Shown one piece after another: positions 1 through 11,813 of a DNA stretch of 64,000 nucleotides. The stretch spans positions 14,431,001-14,495,000 of the forward strand of contig JAYKYS010000008.1 in assembly GCA_036924285.1 (NCBI GenBank), given 5' to 3'. A program made the translations under genes and the position numbers. The number at the start of each line of letters is the position of its first letter. The stretch's first letter is position 1. This DNA is from Asterella californica. Its lineage: Eukaryota > Streptophyta > Marchantiopsida > Marchantiales > Aytoniaceae. The notes beneath the pieces were generated by a model. The model was not told the DNA's origin and did not search any database. It worked only from the letters and a program-made list of their open reading frames with translations.

Positions 1-431
1 CATACTTTGGTGATGAATTCATGAGGAGAGTGATGGAATTACAGCTTCCGGTGATCTTTCTGATTGTTACATACGGAGAGACTTGGGATATGACGGTGTA
101 CATTTTGTTGTGAAGAACAATGGATCTCAACTATCCATCGAACGTTCCTTTCAACCTTTGGGTCGATGTCCGGTGTCATTGCAGACCGAAGATCAATCAT
201 GGAGCTTGGATCGTGAGAAACTTCGGGCAAGAATATTACAATCGAGTGATAGCTTCACCATTTCCTTTTGTCGTACCTTTTATTGTAGAACGTTTCCAGG
301 TTGTAATATTGACGTTGTATTTGTCTGCGACTCACTGGTTTCATTCTGGTTGAGCGCTTCTGTGTAGTTACGGACCGCGAAGAATCCATCGACACATATG
401 AAGGATTATCTGAGGTCTTAGAGTCTTGTTG
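1..431 (+). repeat. Gypsy LTR (copy H), first part, E1-LTR family
   Basis: This stretch matches, in reverse complement, the part of the E1 LTRs at about 52331-52754 and 60736-61159, with scattered substitutions. It is an older copy of that LTR family in the opposite orientation. The LTR begins upstream of the window. It breaks off at 431 after the heptamer CTTGTTG and resumes at 21101. The reading frames seen here (for example the one starting at 83) also occur in the E1 LTRs, so they belong to the LTR and not to a gene. Confidence 0.85.
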
Positions 432-2530
432 CTATGCGTTGACGCATAATTTACTATCAGTTTCTAAGATTTTAAGAATCCTAAAAACAGGAAAATTTTT
501 CGACCTTTGGATCGATCGTCATCGTGAGGCCACGTTAAAAGAAAAACAGTTAAAGAACCGACGCAGAACGGAAGCGAGCACAAGTTAAGGAACCGACGCA
601 GAACGGAGGCGAGCACAAGAGCATTACGCGCTCATCGGCTGGTGAATCGATACCATCTCACTTTTCTTCGTTGCGTGAGGATCGAAAGGAGAGTTGATGG
701 CAGTGTTTCCCGTGTTTCAGGCGCATGCGTGTATCTGTCATACTGATGCCCGCTTTCGTTCTGCTTGTAAGTTTTTGTCATTCTGAACACACGGGGCCAT
801 TACAGAACTCCGTGATCAAATTAGTACAGTATGAAAGACGTGCGGATCAGATTAGAGAGTCTTTTGCTGCGTGCATTTGTCTCCCGGTTCTAGATGAAGT
901 GTTTGTTCGAGACGACATAAAGAATTACGCGGTTGGAAGGAGATGCCGGGTCGGCTGTGGCGGATGATCATAGGGACGTGGCTTTGAAGCGCTTTTGGCA
1001 TTCGGAGGATCTGTTCATGGTGCCGGGAAATTTGTCGGTGCTTAGCTGTGATTTTGGTGTTTCTGGAGGTTGGCTTCCTGGCCAAAGGAGCCAATTGAGA
1101 CGAGCCTAAAGGTTGCATCCAATTTTGCGAGGATTTTGAAGCGTTGTATGAAAAAGAATCTGAACTGTTGTTCGCATAGATGACAGTGTTCCGAGGACCA
1201 TAGGTACTCCGCAGCGTGATTCAACCGATAAAGTGATGCAACCAGTGGAGGTACCGTAAGGATCGAGTCAAACTATGTCGCGTCTCAAACGATTGTAATA
1301 ACCCTAGGCACTCACAGAAGGAATTCTGGAACCGGGTTCTTATGGTCTTTCAAGGCCTTGGCTTTGGGAACTAAGGTAGCCCCGTTGACTGTTGTAGTTG
1401 GAAGGGACGGAGTTTTCGTTGGCTGCCCTAGTGGCGAGGGACTCTCTCTTCCTGGGACCTCTAACATTAGTCCGCGAGATCTTGAAGTTGCAGTGGATTT
1501 CCCTGGCATAGTGGTCTGAGCATAGGTCAGAAGGGTAAGCCGACCGAAGAAGGGATATGGGAGAATCGATAGCAGAGGAGCTGGTACAACTTCTACGGGG
1601 ATTCAGTGCATCACTTACGCTGAAGCTTTCTCACCTCATTGCGATTTTTCTCCGCTATAAGGTAGGCCAATCTCTACGTTTACAACTTCGTGATGTCCTG
1701 ACCCTTACTACACCAACTTGGACACAGGTTTTTCTGCGCTATGACAGTGCTGAGGCTTCATGTCCTCTCCTCCTTACCTTTTCCGTCTTGAAGTAAATTT
1801 TCCAGACTTCGTGTCTGAGTGTATTTCGTAGTAGAGACTTTGTTTAGTCCATCCCAGACTTCTGTTCAAGCAGAATTCTACATTGCCTATCTTCAAGGCT
1901 AGGGGTTATCCATGTATTTGTTGTAGCTCCGGTCTAGTCTTCTAGTCTTAACTTCTTAAGTACTGGTGATGAGGGTGCCAAGAGGACTTCGAGTAGCAGG
2001 TCGCATCAGGCCACAATGATCAATGCAAAACTTTCAGGCTAGACCGAATGTGAGGGACTGTAGTGGACTCGTACCCATCGATGCGATATGGGGCCAGATT
2101 ATTACATAGACTACGAGCAATGCAAGATGATTTTGTCAGTATATGGTCTACGGACCATATCGTGTCAGCATTCACTCGGTTCTGACGTAAGCGGTGAATA
2201 ACTGAGTTTTCCTTCTCGTAGTAGTAGACGAGTTACTGAGAGAGCAATTCTGGACGACCTTCCTCTAGTGGTTATAATCATGACTGTATTGTACGAAAAG
2301 GGGTTACCTTAGTGTGCGGGGGAAGTTACTATTTTCTCCCCAAAATGCTTTACCTGTGTACCATTATATATTTTATGAGAGTCAGTGTTTTCTCCGAGAA
2401 TTGTTTACCCGTGCATCAATACATATATACATTGTACGAAAGGTCCGCACATGTTCGCTTGAAATGCACACAATTTACATGAACTGGCTTTATAGTTTCA
2501 TAGGTTGTGCCACTTTGCCTGTGTCTTCTA
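432..2530. other. Unassigned DNA, no gene recognised
   Basis: Apart from a 2 x 35-bp tandem duplication at 549-618, I see no gene, tRNA or transposon signature in these 2.1 kb. The short open frames have no recognisable domains and no consistent codon pattern. Confidence 0.5.
549..618 (+). repeat. Tandem duplication, 2 x 35 bp
   Basis: Units 549-583 and 584-618 both run from GTTAA(A/G)GAACCGACGC to GCGAGCACAA and differ at two positions. No function is evident. Confidence 0.9.
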
Positions 2531-3108
2531 TCTCACAATTTATTGAAGCTGAGATTACCACATCTAGAGCAGATACCTTGGGAACGGAAATGAAAAGGTT
2601 ATATTTTCTTCATTGAGATCCTGAACATGCAAGTCTACCTGTGTTGATGACTTTACACCTACCCTCTCATTTTCTGGCAGTTAAAACCATGACGTAAGAA
2701 AGAAGACGACTCTATTTCTGGTCAGAGTTGTTGCTTTTCAGCAATGCCGCCATTCGCGTTGAAGGTTAGCTTTAATCGTTGAAGGCCTTTCTGGGTTCTT
2801 TCAGTAATCTATGAACTTTGTTCGTAGATGTCTCGTGTAAAGAGTCCAGTATTCAGATGCAGCAAGATGATGATCATACTCTGATGTTCTGACTATATAG
2901 CTTGTCCAGTGCGTGAATGAGTCCATAAACTCAAGCAAGAAGAAGTGGCCTTTCTCCAGCTCCAGCCAGTCGTATAATGCTTAATAATGAGTTTTATTTG
3001 ACAAACGCCATCGCAAGAGACTCTCCTGAGGATATTTCTGATACCTGCAACATAGTTTTGATGGGACTTAATCACGATAGCACCACTTACAAAGTGGTGA
3101 AAATCTCT
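2531..3108 (+). repeat. Dispersed direct repeat, copy 1 (578 bp)
   Basis: This stretch is nearly identical to 4072-4679. Both copies run from TCTCACAATTTAT to AAAGTGGTGAAAAT. The 3' end of copy 1 continues into CTCTACCCAATATGACACGG, which appears a third time at about 5993-6013, so the ancestral unit was longer. Copy 1 includes the start of the open frame at 2977-3354. Confidence 0.9.
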
Positions 3109-3354
3109 ACCCAATATGACACGGATCGATTTCCTAAAAGGAGCAGCCATAGACTTCCTTACTTCACGCCTTCTCACTTCAGAAATGAAACACGCATTAT
3201 TCAATTTGTTCGAGATCCAGCCTGTATCCAACACCCCTACGGATTTACCGCCTTAACAACCTACGAAGAGGACAGTCCTTATCATATTCCAAGTTTCAAG
3301 TGGACAGGACTTGAACACGGTCACTACGCATATGTCAACTTCAGCAAGACCTAA
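2977..3354 (+). CDS. Hypothetical protein, 125 aa
   Basis: This ATG-initiated frame encodes 125 residues and ends at TAA. I do not recognise the family. It has no signal peptide, no membrane segment and no clear motif; the composition is mixed and polar, with several aromatic residues near the C terminus (YHIPSFKWTG, GHYAYVNF). Its first half lies in the repeat shared with 4072-4679. In that second copy the frame is cut short by a 30-bp insertion that brings in a stop. A minus-strand frame at 2893-3234 overlaps it and is equally uncertain. This may be an exon remnant or chance. Confidence 0.25.
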   Translation: MLNNEFYLTNAIARDSPEDISDTCNIVLMGLNHDSTTYKVVKISTQYDTDRFPKRSSHRLPYFTPSHFRNETRIIQFVRDPACIQHPYGFTALTTYEEDSPYHIPSFKWTGLEHGHYAYVNFSKT

Positions 3355-4071
3355 AACGAGTTTGCAAGCCATCTGCAGCTATTGACTTTCATATTACTGT
3401 CTCTCGATTAAAGATATGTGGACATCAGCTCCTTGGTGCTTGTAGTCCTTATAGCTGCATGTTTCTGTTATTCCAGCAGGTGGGGAACAGGGAAGTAGTG
3501 GGTCCACTGCACTCCCGCTCCTACGCCGCCACGTGTATAGTATAGTGGAGCCTTCCAAGTTCAAACTGCAGTTTGAATATCTATCCTAAACGCGTAGATA
3601 CACGGTCCAGCTGCTACAGACACAGCTCTTGAAGCACGGTCCTTTCAGGTAGGATACAGTGAAGGAGGTACAAGTCTTCTAATAAGACCACTCAGTGCTT
3701 CGGTCTTCCCATCCGTTTGCTATTCATTGGGTCGCGTTTTCTCTCTTCGGTGACTACCTTTCCGCGCATGCTAGGGAGTGGGTATTATAACTACGTGTTG
3801 TTGCACACCTAGTCACTACATACTGCGGTTGGCCCTCGCCTTAGGGCTCTTACTACTCTGGAAAGAGGACTGGCAAGGTGCTTCCAGTCACTATCTCCAG
3901 CTTTCACGTGCTCGTGCCATAGCTTCACCAGATATAACCTTCAAGTGCCTTATACAGTTCTGCAGAGCATAGCTGGCAATCTTACTTTCATTGCCTGTAA
4001 ACTCCCCTTGAGAAGCAGCAGCTTGCCTCTGAGAAATACCAGCCAACTGTGAGTCTCAGCGTTTAGTTTAG
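3355..4071. other. Spacer between the two repeat copies, no gene recognised
   Basis: This is 0.7 kb of unique sequence between two direct repeats. The only open frame of any size (3778-3972) is short and has no recognisable feature. Confidence 0.45.
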
Positions 4072-4679
4072 TCTCACAATTTATGGAAGCTGAGATTACC
4101 ACATCTAGAGCAGATACCTTGGGAACGGAACTGAAAAGGTTATATTTTCTTCATTGAGATTCTGAACATGCAAGTCTATCTTTGTTGATGACTTTACACC
4201 TACCCTCTCATTTTCTGGCAGTTAAAACCATGACGTAAGAAAGAAGACGACTCTGTTTCTGCTCAGAGTTGTTGCTTTTCAGCAATGCCGCCATTAGCGT
4301 TGAAGGTTAGCTTTAACCGTTGAAGGCCTTTCTGGGTTCTTTCAGTAATCTATGAACTTTGTTCGTAGATGTCTCGTGTAAAGAGTCCAGTATTCAGATG
4401 CAGCAAGATGATGATCATACTCTGATGTTCTGACTATATAGCTTGTCCAGTGCGTGAATGAGTCCATAAACTCAAGCAAGAAAAAGTGGCCTTTCTCCAG
4501 CTCCAGCCAGTCGTATAATGCTTAATAATGAGTTTTATTTGACAAACGCCATCGCAAGAGACTCTCCTGAGGATATTTCTGATACCTACAACATAGTTTT
4601 GATGGGACTTAATCACGATAGCACCGACAGAGCATAAGCGACACTGGCGATGACCACTTACAAAGTGGTGAAAATTTCT
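4072..4679 (+). repeat. Dispersed direct repeat, copy 2 (608 bp, 30-bp insertion)
   Basis: This is the second copy of 2531-3108. It differs by scattered substitutions and by exactly 30 extra bases at 4626-4655. The inserted bases end in ACC, the same three bases that precede them, so a 3-bp duplication may flank the insertion. The insertion introduces a stop (AGAGCATAA) that ends the frame which is open in copy 1. Confidence 0.9.
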
Positions 4680-4767
4680 GCAGGCTAAATGGATACATTT
4701 ATAGTACTGACTTTCGGACGTGAATCGTTTCACGTCCACATCTACTTGCCACTTGGGTGAAGCAATC

Positions 4768-5106
4768 CTAACAGCAAGCAGCTTTTCTCAGCCGTCTGGA
4801 TCTCTGTAGTTCAGCTCTCATAATACCGGTTTCCCATCTCCTTCTCATATAAGCAAACTGCAACTCCAGGAAACTTTCCCTCTTCTCGAATTATCTTTTC
4901 TCATCTTGTAAGGCATTTACCTTTGTCCTCAAGTCTGTGACTTCCTTCTCCGCTTCGACGGCTGCAAAATGGAGTTTCATGCATGTTTCCACATGCTTTT
5001 GCTCTTCCAAGTATAGCCTCTCCATCTTCTCTGCCTTGAGTCTGCTGTCTATTTCCGCAAGCTGGAGACCCAGTACCTCCTCATTCTTATATGCAAGTAA
5101 ACAGAT
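4768..5106 (-). pseudogene. Coiled-coil protein fragment, internal stop
   Basis: Read on the minus strand, one frame is open from 5106 to 4768 except for a TAA at 4891-4893. It is rich in Glu, Lys, Leu and Arg with heptad-like spacing (segments such as LQLAEIDSRLKAEKMERL and EAEKEVTDLRTKVNALQ), typical of an alpha-helical coiled coil. There is no ATG at the upstream end, so this is probably an exon or a truncated piece. The stop may mark an exon end, a mutation or an error. The family cannot be named. A second coiled-coil frame lies on the other strand at 7833-8342; both may derive from one gene. Confidence 0.45.
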
Positions 5107-7232
5107 TCAGCGTAGTATTCAGCCTACTAAACAGATTCAACGCGGCATTGGCCTTGACTCACCACATCCGACTGAATACAGTAATAGTCTAGATTCCCTT
5201 TTCTGATGAATCTGATCGCTATCCTCAGAACAAATGCATGTAACCTTGCTTAAATGAAAGACTACCGAACGCACATTTCTGCGAACACATTTACCTGTGG
5301 ACATAGAGATATCAGAATCTGATTTTTGTTCCGCGTCCAGTGCAAAAGTTTCTGTCAAGGCTGTCAACCTTTACTATCAGTAAAGCTGACCCTCATCGAG
5401 AATATCCACCCTACCCCTCTCTTTGAAAGTACCTACCTAAGCAGTATCTCTGGTTGCTTTTTCGTTCTTGGAGTCAGCTACATACTGCTTGTGCTCCCTT
5501 GATCATCTGATGCCTGGTTTTGTGCCCTGGAAAATATCCGTTCACTATCGACTGTGTGAACTCGCGATTTTCAAACCACTGATCTTACTGACAACATCGC
5601 TATCAGAAGGTCAGAATATACCACCTAAAATTTAAAGAGTGTGCTGATGTATTTCTTCCGATTTGCTGTGTACATAGCTACTCAGTTAACTAGTGATAAA
5701 TCACTCGAACAAGTACTGTTGAATTTCCGTCTTGACTCTAGGGAAAGACAGTCGAATTTAACCTGTCTATCCTCTTCGGTGGAGGCTCCCCTGCTCGTCG
5801 GTTTTCAGATCCCAAGCTGTAGTTTGCAGTACTCATCAGTAAAGAGTTTCTTTCCAGACAAAAATTAAGTCTTCATTGCGGTGCTAATGAAGGCTCAAAT
5901 TCAAATTCATGCTCACACACTCCCCACAGGTGGTGACCCTACCCATGATGTCAAGCATCTAACATCTCTTACCGGTTGGAAATAAAGTGCATCTCTACCC
6001 AATATGACACGGATTCATCCTACATGTCTTAGTTCTAATCTTTGTCTATGGATTCGTTGGTTGAGTTTTCTCTTTTTCATCGTACATGTCTTAGTTCTAA
6101 TGGTATTTGTTTGTTCATGTTCTAATCTTTCTAATATTTTTGATGTGGTTCTCCAAGAGATGATCTTGGTGTTTCCCAAATAATCCATTAAATGACGTGT
6201 CGTTATACAAGTAATGGCATGAAATAAGAAACAATTTTAGAGAAGGAGAAAGAACTCATGGAAAACCGTTAACACCATTTCATGAATCTTCTTTATATCA
6301 AGTAGTGATATGAAACCAGTTAAACCTCCCCTCCTGGTATAAGAGGGCCCTAATGGGACTATTCTTCTCAGGTTTCTTTTAAATTCAAAATCCCTCTCTA
6401 GAAAGAGAGATTTTTCTGAAAAGTGAAAACTAACGGACTGGTTTTCGATAATGCTTAGATAAAATATTAAAATATTTTTCTAGTAAAAGTCTAGTACTTT
6501 CTCCTGAATTTCATCGAATCTTATGCCTTCTTCTCAGATAACGGCACTTCAATTAGTGTATTTTAGCACTCTGCTTTCTTTTCTTATCCGTCGTTGATTT
6601 TACCTTCACTAATGTATGCAAACACACCGTACTACAAACACTATTACTTAGAACTTTTGCTTGGTTCTCGTTGCTTGAAAACACTTTACTTTATGCTGTT
6701 GCAGATTTGCGTTCCTCCACGCAAATGAAGCCATCTTTCTGCCAAGTTCACTGGTCCACCACTTCACAAGAATCGTGAAAACAGCAACAGGTATAGCTTT
6801 ACAAACCTCACTCAATTTCACCCTCTAGAGTTGAAGATAATAATCTTGTTTTTTCACAGCATTGTTTGGACCCTTCGGATCACAAAGGTCACAAAGTTCC
6901 CCGTTGATAGCATCACTATGATATATGTTCATGCATGGTGCCAACCCGGTTCTACTCCCTCGACTCATAGTGCCAAATATAAGAGCTCTCAAACTCAACA
7001 TAGTTTCAAAGCCCTTTCCACCAGAAAAGCCGGAAATTTTCTTCCATCGCCAACATCGTCTAAGACAGTTCTAGTAAGAAATTGATTTGATCAGGATTTA
7101 ATTCAATAATACTCATTTATATATAATAACACTCAATGGACTCCGGTGAGGAAGAAGTTGCAGTTATAACAATGTTATCTGTAGGATTGATTCGACCACT
7201 AAGATATGATCTGATTAACCTCAGTTGTCCCT
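5107..7232. other. Unassigned DNA, no gene recognised
   Basis: No domain-bearing frame is seen. The stretch includes a 145-bp repeat copy at 5767-5911, a fragment of the 2531-type repeat at about 5993-6013, and two close copies of CATGTCTTAGTTCTAAT near 6025-6105. The second half becomes AT-rich. Confidence 0.45.
5767..5911 (+). repeat. 145-bp direct repeat, copy 1
   Basis: This is almost identical to 8785-8929, from CTATCCTCTTCGGTGGAGG to CAAATTCAAATTCATG. The copies lie 3.0 kb apart in direct orientation. Confidence 0.9.
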
Positions 7233-7747
7233 TAAACCCTACAGTCCAGTAATTCTTCTCTCTTGCTGAACCCATGTCTTCTTTCCTTCCTATGTTTGAC
7301 TACATTGTAATTTGTGAAATTGATGAATAGATGTAAGTTCATTTTTCATTTAATAGATTTTAGTTTCGTATAGAATCATATTCATGAAATCTATTTTCTG
7401 TGAGAGTTGCGAGAGTTAAGCTGATTGTCTAAATTTCCTTAGTCTCGCAGTTCTACCATTTGTTATAACTTGTGTTATATTCTTATCAATATGATGTGAT
7501 TATGTTCTGTAGGTGAAGCAAAGTGATAGTATTGATCCAAAGCAAGACCTACCTGCAGCAAAGTGATAGTATCGATCCAAAGCAAGACCTTCTTTCATAA
7601 CGACGTTTTATCTCTGAAATAAGTTTTAGGAGATCATAACTACTGCTTTTACTCACGAAGGTAAGACCTAAGACATCCAATTGAAATAGCTTTTTCTCTA
7701 TTGTCATGATTATATATATTATATCTATCTTGGATAGAAAATGATAT
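7233..7747 (+). repeat. About 520-bp direct repeat, copy 1
   Basis: This is highly similar to 9462-9987. Both end with GATAGAAAATGATAT. Each copy contains an internal near-tandem doublet of AAGTGATAGTAT(T/C)GATCC and several TTTTTCATTTAATAGATTTTA-like AT-rich tracts. Copy 2 ends 29 bases before the start codon of the Helentron RPA-like gene, so the repeat may be the 5' flank or promoter region of the Helentron, duplicated or present from a second insertion. Confidence 0.9.
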
Positions 7748-7775
7748 ATTTTTTCTCTCAATATTCAGCTGTTCT

Positions 7776-7814
7776 TCACGAAGGTAAGAAACATTTGATT
7801 TCTTACCTTCGTGA
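7776..7814. repeat. Perfect 16-bp inverted repeat (hairpin, 7-nt loop)
   Basis: TCACGAAGGTAAGAAA at 7776-7791 and its exact reverse complement at 7799-7814 are separated by CATTTGA. The arm core CACGAAGGTAAG also occurs at about 7656-7667, inside the preceding repeat. The hairpin looks like a local inverted duplication of a motif already present. Confidence 0.9.
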
Positions 7815-7832
7815 TATAAGAATCAGAGTTGT

Positions 7833-8342
7833 TTGTTTGATGTTCACGACTGCAATTTTAGTAATTGGAAGGTGCAGACAATAAGAGGCGAGGTTAAGGA
7901 CCGTGAGGATATGGCTGCCATTTGTGAGGACGATCTCAAGGTCTACAAAGATGCCGTCCAATCTTTGCAAAATGAAGTTAGTGAAAGTGAGACTAAAATG
8001 AAGGGAAGTGCAGACAAAGTGGCTCAGCTGGAAGAAAGCTTGCGCAATGTAGAGTCTAAATGTATCGAGCTTGTAGAGAGGCTGAAAACTGCCGAAGAGA
8101 AGGTCAAGGGATACGAGAGCACTGCACAACTGCAACAGAATGATGTCATCCACTCTATAGGGATAATTGTAGAACTAAAAAGTATGGTTGCTGTCTATGA
8201 ACGGAAGACCAAGGAAGCTAGAGATTTACTGCAGTCAACTAAGCTCGAGGTAGATGAAGTGAGGTTAGAGATTGCGAAAAACTCCTCTAGTCTGAAGGAT
8301 CTTCAGTCCACGGTCCTTCAGGTCCAGAGCCCCGTTATGTAA
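7833..8342 (+). CDS. Coiled-coil protein, 169 aa, or exon of one
   Basis: This open frame encodes 169 residues. From about residue 20 onward it is strongly heptad-patterned and rich in Glu, Lys, Leu, Val and Ser (for example VAQLEESLRNVESK and VERLKTAEEKVKGYES), with no Pro until the last few residues. That composition is unlikely by chance. The first 20 residues look different, and a CAG at about 7874-7876 just before the coiled coil could be a splice acceptor, so the real exon may start there. The end (CTTCAG followed by GTCC) could be a donor. The family is not recognised. It lies between two copies of the 520-bp repeat, so it may be cargo captured by a transposon. Confidence 0.5.
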   Translation: MFDVHDCNFSNWKVQTIRGEVKDREDMAAICEDDLKVYKDAVQSLQNEVSESETKMKGSADKVAQLEESLRNVESKCIELVERLKTAEEKVKGYESTAQLQQNDVIHSIGIIVELKSMVAVYERKTKEARDLLQSTKLEVDEVRLEIAKNSSSLKDLQSTVLQVQSPVM

Positions 8343-9461
8343 GACCTTCAGGATTCTGTGAAATTTGTTTTTTGACCATTGATGTTTCTTCTAGTTCGAG
8401 AAACGATGATCTGTAAGCGTTGAACCTGTGAGTTCATTTGTCGACTATTTTGCTTGTGATAAGCCGCAACATATGTTTCTCCTGTAGTTCTTCTCCAGTC
8501 AATATTCCTAGATAAGTACAACTCTTCACCTGAAATAGTTTCCATGCAACCCTAATCTATAACGCATTGTGAGATCGGGTGGACCTCCTTCAGCAGATGG
8601 AACTTTTAGGTTCAATCTTGCCGTAAATACCTCGACTTCATGTATTAGCTAAGTTAAAGGTCATCATATTGTTGATAGCAGTATGCATTGGCAAAGAGTA
8701 GGATACTACATTATAGTAGATACCTCGCTTTGTCTGATGTTCAGTCCTTAGATGATTAAGTGTCGAGTTGATGGGATAGCAGCTCTATCCTCTTCGGTGG
8801 AGGCTCCCATGCTCGTCGGTTTTCAGATCCCAAGCTGTAGTTTGCAGTACTCATCAGTAAAGAGTTTCTTTCCAGACAAAAATTAAGTCTTCATTGCGGT
8901 GCTAATGAAAGCTCAAATTCAAATTCATGTTAAAATTTCGAGATGCAGAAAATAGAGTACTACTTTCTACTCTCATTATTAATAATATTTTACTGTATCA
9001 GGACTTTGTGTAACCGTTCCTTTCCTTACTTTATGAACATTCTCTGAATTATTTTATGTTTAGAATATTAATTATTCCACTCTTTGGTAATGTTTAATAA
9101 GATTATAAAAAAATTTTATAATGTTATAAATAATTTTTATAAATATAGTTTACAAATATAGTTTGTCAATTTAGTTTTCCTCTTCGTGATTGAGCTGGAG
9201 CTGGGCTCGTTAGCTGCTGCTGGTCTTGTGAACTTATGTATTGGTAGTCATTGATCTTGAGCCAAGTATGTGGATCGAGAGCGATGAATAACGACGAAGA
9301 TGATGCGAGTGAAGACCACGTAAAGGCAGCTTGTGGCCTTGCTTCGTCTGCTGCTACGTAACTTGAACTATTTCAGACTATTTCACTCTGACTCGACATG
9401 ATCAGGCGATAGGATTGTTTAACTTGTGTTAAGAAGGGGACATGAATTCAACCCTGTCCTC
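8343..9461. other. Unassigned AT-rich DNA, no gene recognised
   Basis: No supported gene. The stretch holds the second 145-bp repeat (8785-8929) and an AT-rich tract around 8980-9180. The short minus-strand frame at 8348-8545 shows nothing recognisable. Confidence 0.45.
8785..8929 (+). repeat. 145-bp direct repeat, copy 2
   Basis: This is the second copy of 5767-5911, with only a few substitutions. Confidence 0.9.
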
Positions 9462-9987
9462 TAAACCTTACAGTCCAATAATTCTTCTGTCTTGTTGAAC
9501 CCCTTTATTCTTTTCTTCCTTTGTTTGACTACATTGTAATTTGTAGAATTGATGAATAGTTGTAACTTCATTTTTCATTTAATAGATTTTAATTTCGTAT
9601 GGAATCATAGTCACGAAATCTATTTTTTGTGACAGTTGCGAGAGTTAAGCTGACTATAAAGGTCATTTGAAGATGTTTTAGTCTCACAGTCCTACCACTT
9701 TGCTATAACTTCTTTTATATTCTTATCAATATGATGTGATTACGTTCTGCAGGTGAAACAAAGTGATAGTATTGATCCAAAGCAAGACCTACCTGCAGCA
9801 AAGTGATAGTATCGATCCAAAGCAAGACCTTCTTTCATAACGACATTTTTATCTCTGAAATAAGTTTACGAGATCATAACTACTGCTTTTAATCATGAAG
9901 GTAAGACCTAAGACATCCAATTAAAATAGCTTTTTCTCTATTGTCATGATTGTATATATTATATCTATCTTGGATAGAAAATGATAT
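9462..9987 (+). repeat. About 520-bp direct repeat, copy 2 (5' flank of Helentron gene 1)
   Basis: This is the second copy of 7233-7747. It runs to 29 bases upstream of the ATG at 10017. It therefore supplies the upstream region of the RPA-like gene and may contain its promoter or the Helentron 5' end; no end motif could be confirmed. Confidence 0.85.
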
Positions 9988-10016
9988 TATGTGCGTTTTT
10001 CAAGTTCATATATACA

Positions 10017-11813
10017 ATGGATTCCACAACGTCCAAAAAAGGAAAAATGAAAAAGATTTCCACTGATGATACAGAAGGGAATGAACCCATAGTACAAATA
10101 CTGAAGCAGCCAAGTTCTGCTCCTGAATCTCCTATAAAGTCTCCAAAAAGGAAAAAAAAAAGAACAAGACACAATTATTCCATCTGAAACTCCAACAGTA
10201 GATAAAAACTATCTATATTTATAGATAATATAGAATATGTGAAAAGAAATGATATATTTGAAGGAATTATATTAAACAAATATGGTAATATTAATAGATT
10301 TATAACAAAAAGCTCATTTCTTCTTTTCGATATGGTTGATCGTCGTATGGAAAAGACGATTACATGTACTGCCCAAGGCAACAACGCTATAAATTGGTCA
10401 GATAAAGTGAATAGAAATACGTATTGTAGGATACAATACTTTGGTCGTAGGGCCGTGCAGGTAGAGAGACCAGTAAAAACTCTCAGTCACAGAGGGGATG
10501 TCAAATTCATCCTCTTGATCGATGGGCAAACAACAATTCAGACCATCACACCTTGGAGTTCTACTCCAATTTTCAAATTCCGACACTTCATGCCTCTCCG
10601 AATGTGCATGCGTCATCTTACTGTTCGATTCACGACAGTAGACATATCTGTTGCCGTAATTGCTGTACACGGTGAAAACGAATATCAAAAATTTGAGATC
10701 ACAATTGCGGATGGTGAATCTGAAGAAGACAAGATGACGGTAAGTAATTATGTACATTAAATAACTTACGTTTATAAATTTATTTCACAACTGATTTCAA
10801 ATTTTTGCTATTCATGAAACTTCTAGACTAACACAATTTTTTTTCATGTTGCAGTTGATCATCCATTATGATTTCGCAACAGAGTATAAAAATATTGAGA
10901 CTCGTTTTCACTCTGGACATGCTGTATTGTTGCACTTGAAATCAATATCAAGACAGATTTTGTCCACAAGAGAAGAAAATGATCTTCCAAAGCTGCATAC
11001 ACACGCAGCGACTATATGGGCAACTCCTTCGATCCAATCGAGAATTGACGTTTTGAAAAGAGCGCGGAACACTCACATCACAAGTAAAAATAAAAACCTC
11101 AAGGTATATGATTAATTTTTTATGTGAATAATCAGAATCAATTTTCCTATTCGCAGATATATGTTATGTTTATAACTTCTTTCCATGTGTTTAGGTACGT
11201 GGTACTTTCAAACCACGTAATTATGATGACAGACCCTACAAATACACATGCGTCACATGCAATTCGACGCACTTACAAATTGAAGATTTGAATCATCTTC
11301 GAGGCTTTTGCAAAAGTTGTAATCTGGATTGTCAATTACGACCTGTGCCATGGATTGAAGGGTATGTGGAAGATCTTTCCAATGGTAAACAATACATGGT
11401 CCATGCAAAAGGAAATTGGTTCCAAGATCTGACGGGCCTAGTGGAAACAGAAGTTGTCTCAAATTATGACAGCGACAACCATCGAGATATGCTATTGGAT
11501 CAAATTGAGGAGATCGCAACAATAGGAATTTTCTCTTTTAATTCAAACGGTGATTTTTGTGATCGAGTATACAATTTATACTTTATTTCATTTTCAATTG
11601 TAGAAGTATCATGGTGATTTTTGATAATTTCTTTAAAACATTGACTCATGTCATCTCAAATTAATTGCATCAATATAAGAGTCGCTATCAAATATTACAA
11701 AACCACTAATATAATGACATCATTGAACGTCTAACTTTTCTTTTTAACAGATCAAGGAGACTACATCTACTGAGGGAGAATCTTCGAAAACCTCCACAAT
11801 TCCAACCGGTTAA
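10017..11813 (+). pseudogene. Helentron RPA-like single-stranded DNA-binding protein, four exons
   Basis: Proposed exons are 10017-10739, 10855-11103, 11195-11566 and 11751-11813 (TAA). Introns start with GT (GTAAGT, GTATAT, GTATAC) and end with CAG, TAG and CAG, and all are phase 0. Exon 1 begins with a Lys/Ser-rich leader and then an OB-fold-like stretch. A TAA at 10203-10205 and a frame change in the A-rich tract near 10150-10200 interrupt it, or a short intron lies there. Exon 3 carries a CxxC...CxxC zinc-ribbon pattern (CVTC, then CKSC) of the kind found in the RPA70 C-terminal DNA-binding domain. Helitron-borne RPA genes are known and are thought to bind the single strand displaced in rolling-circle transposition. 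Family assignment rests on pattern and context. Confidence 0.65.
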
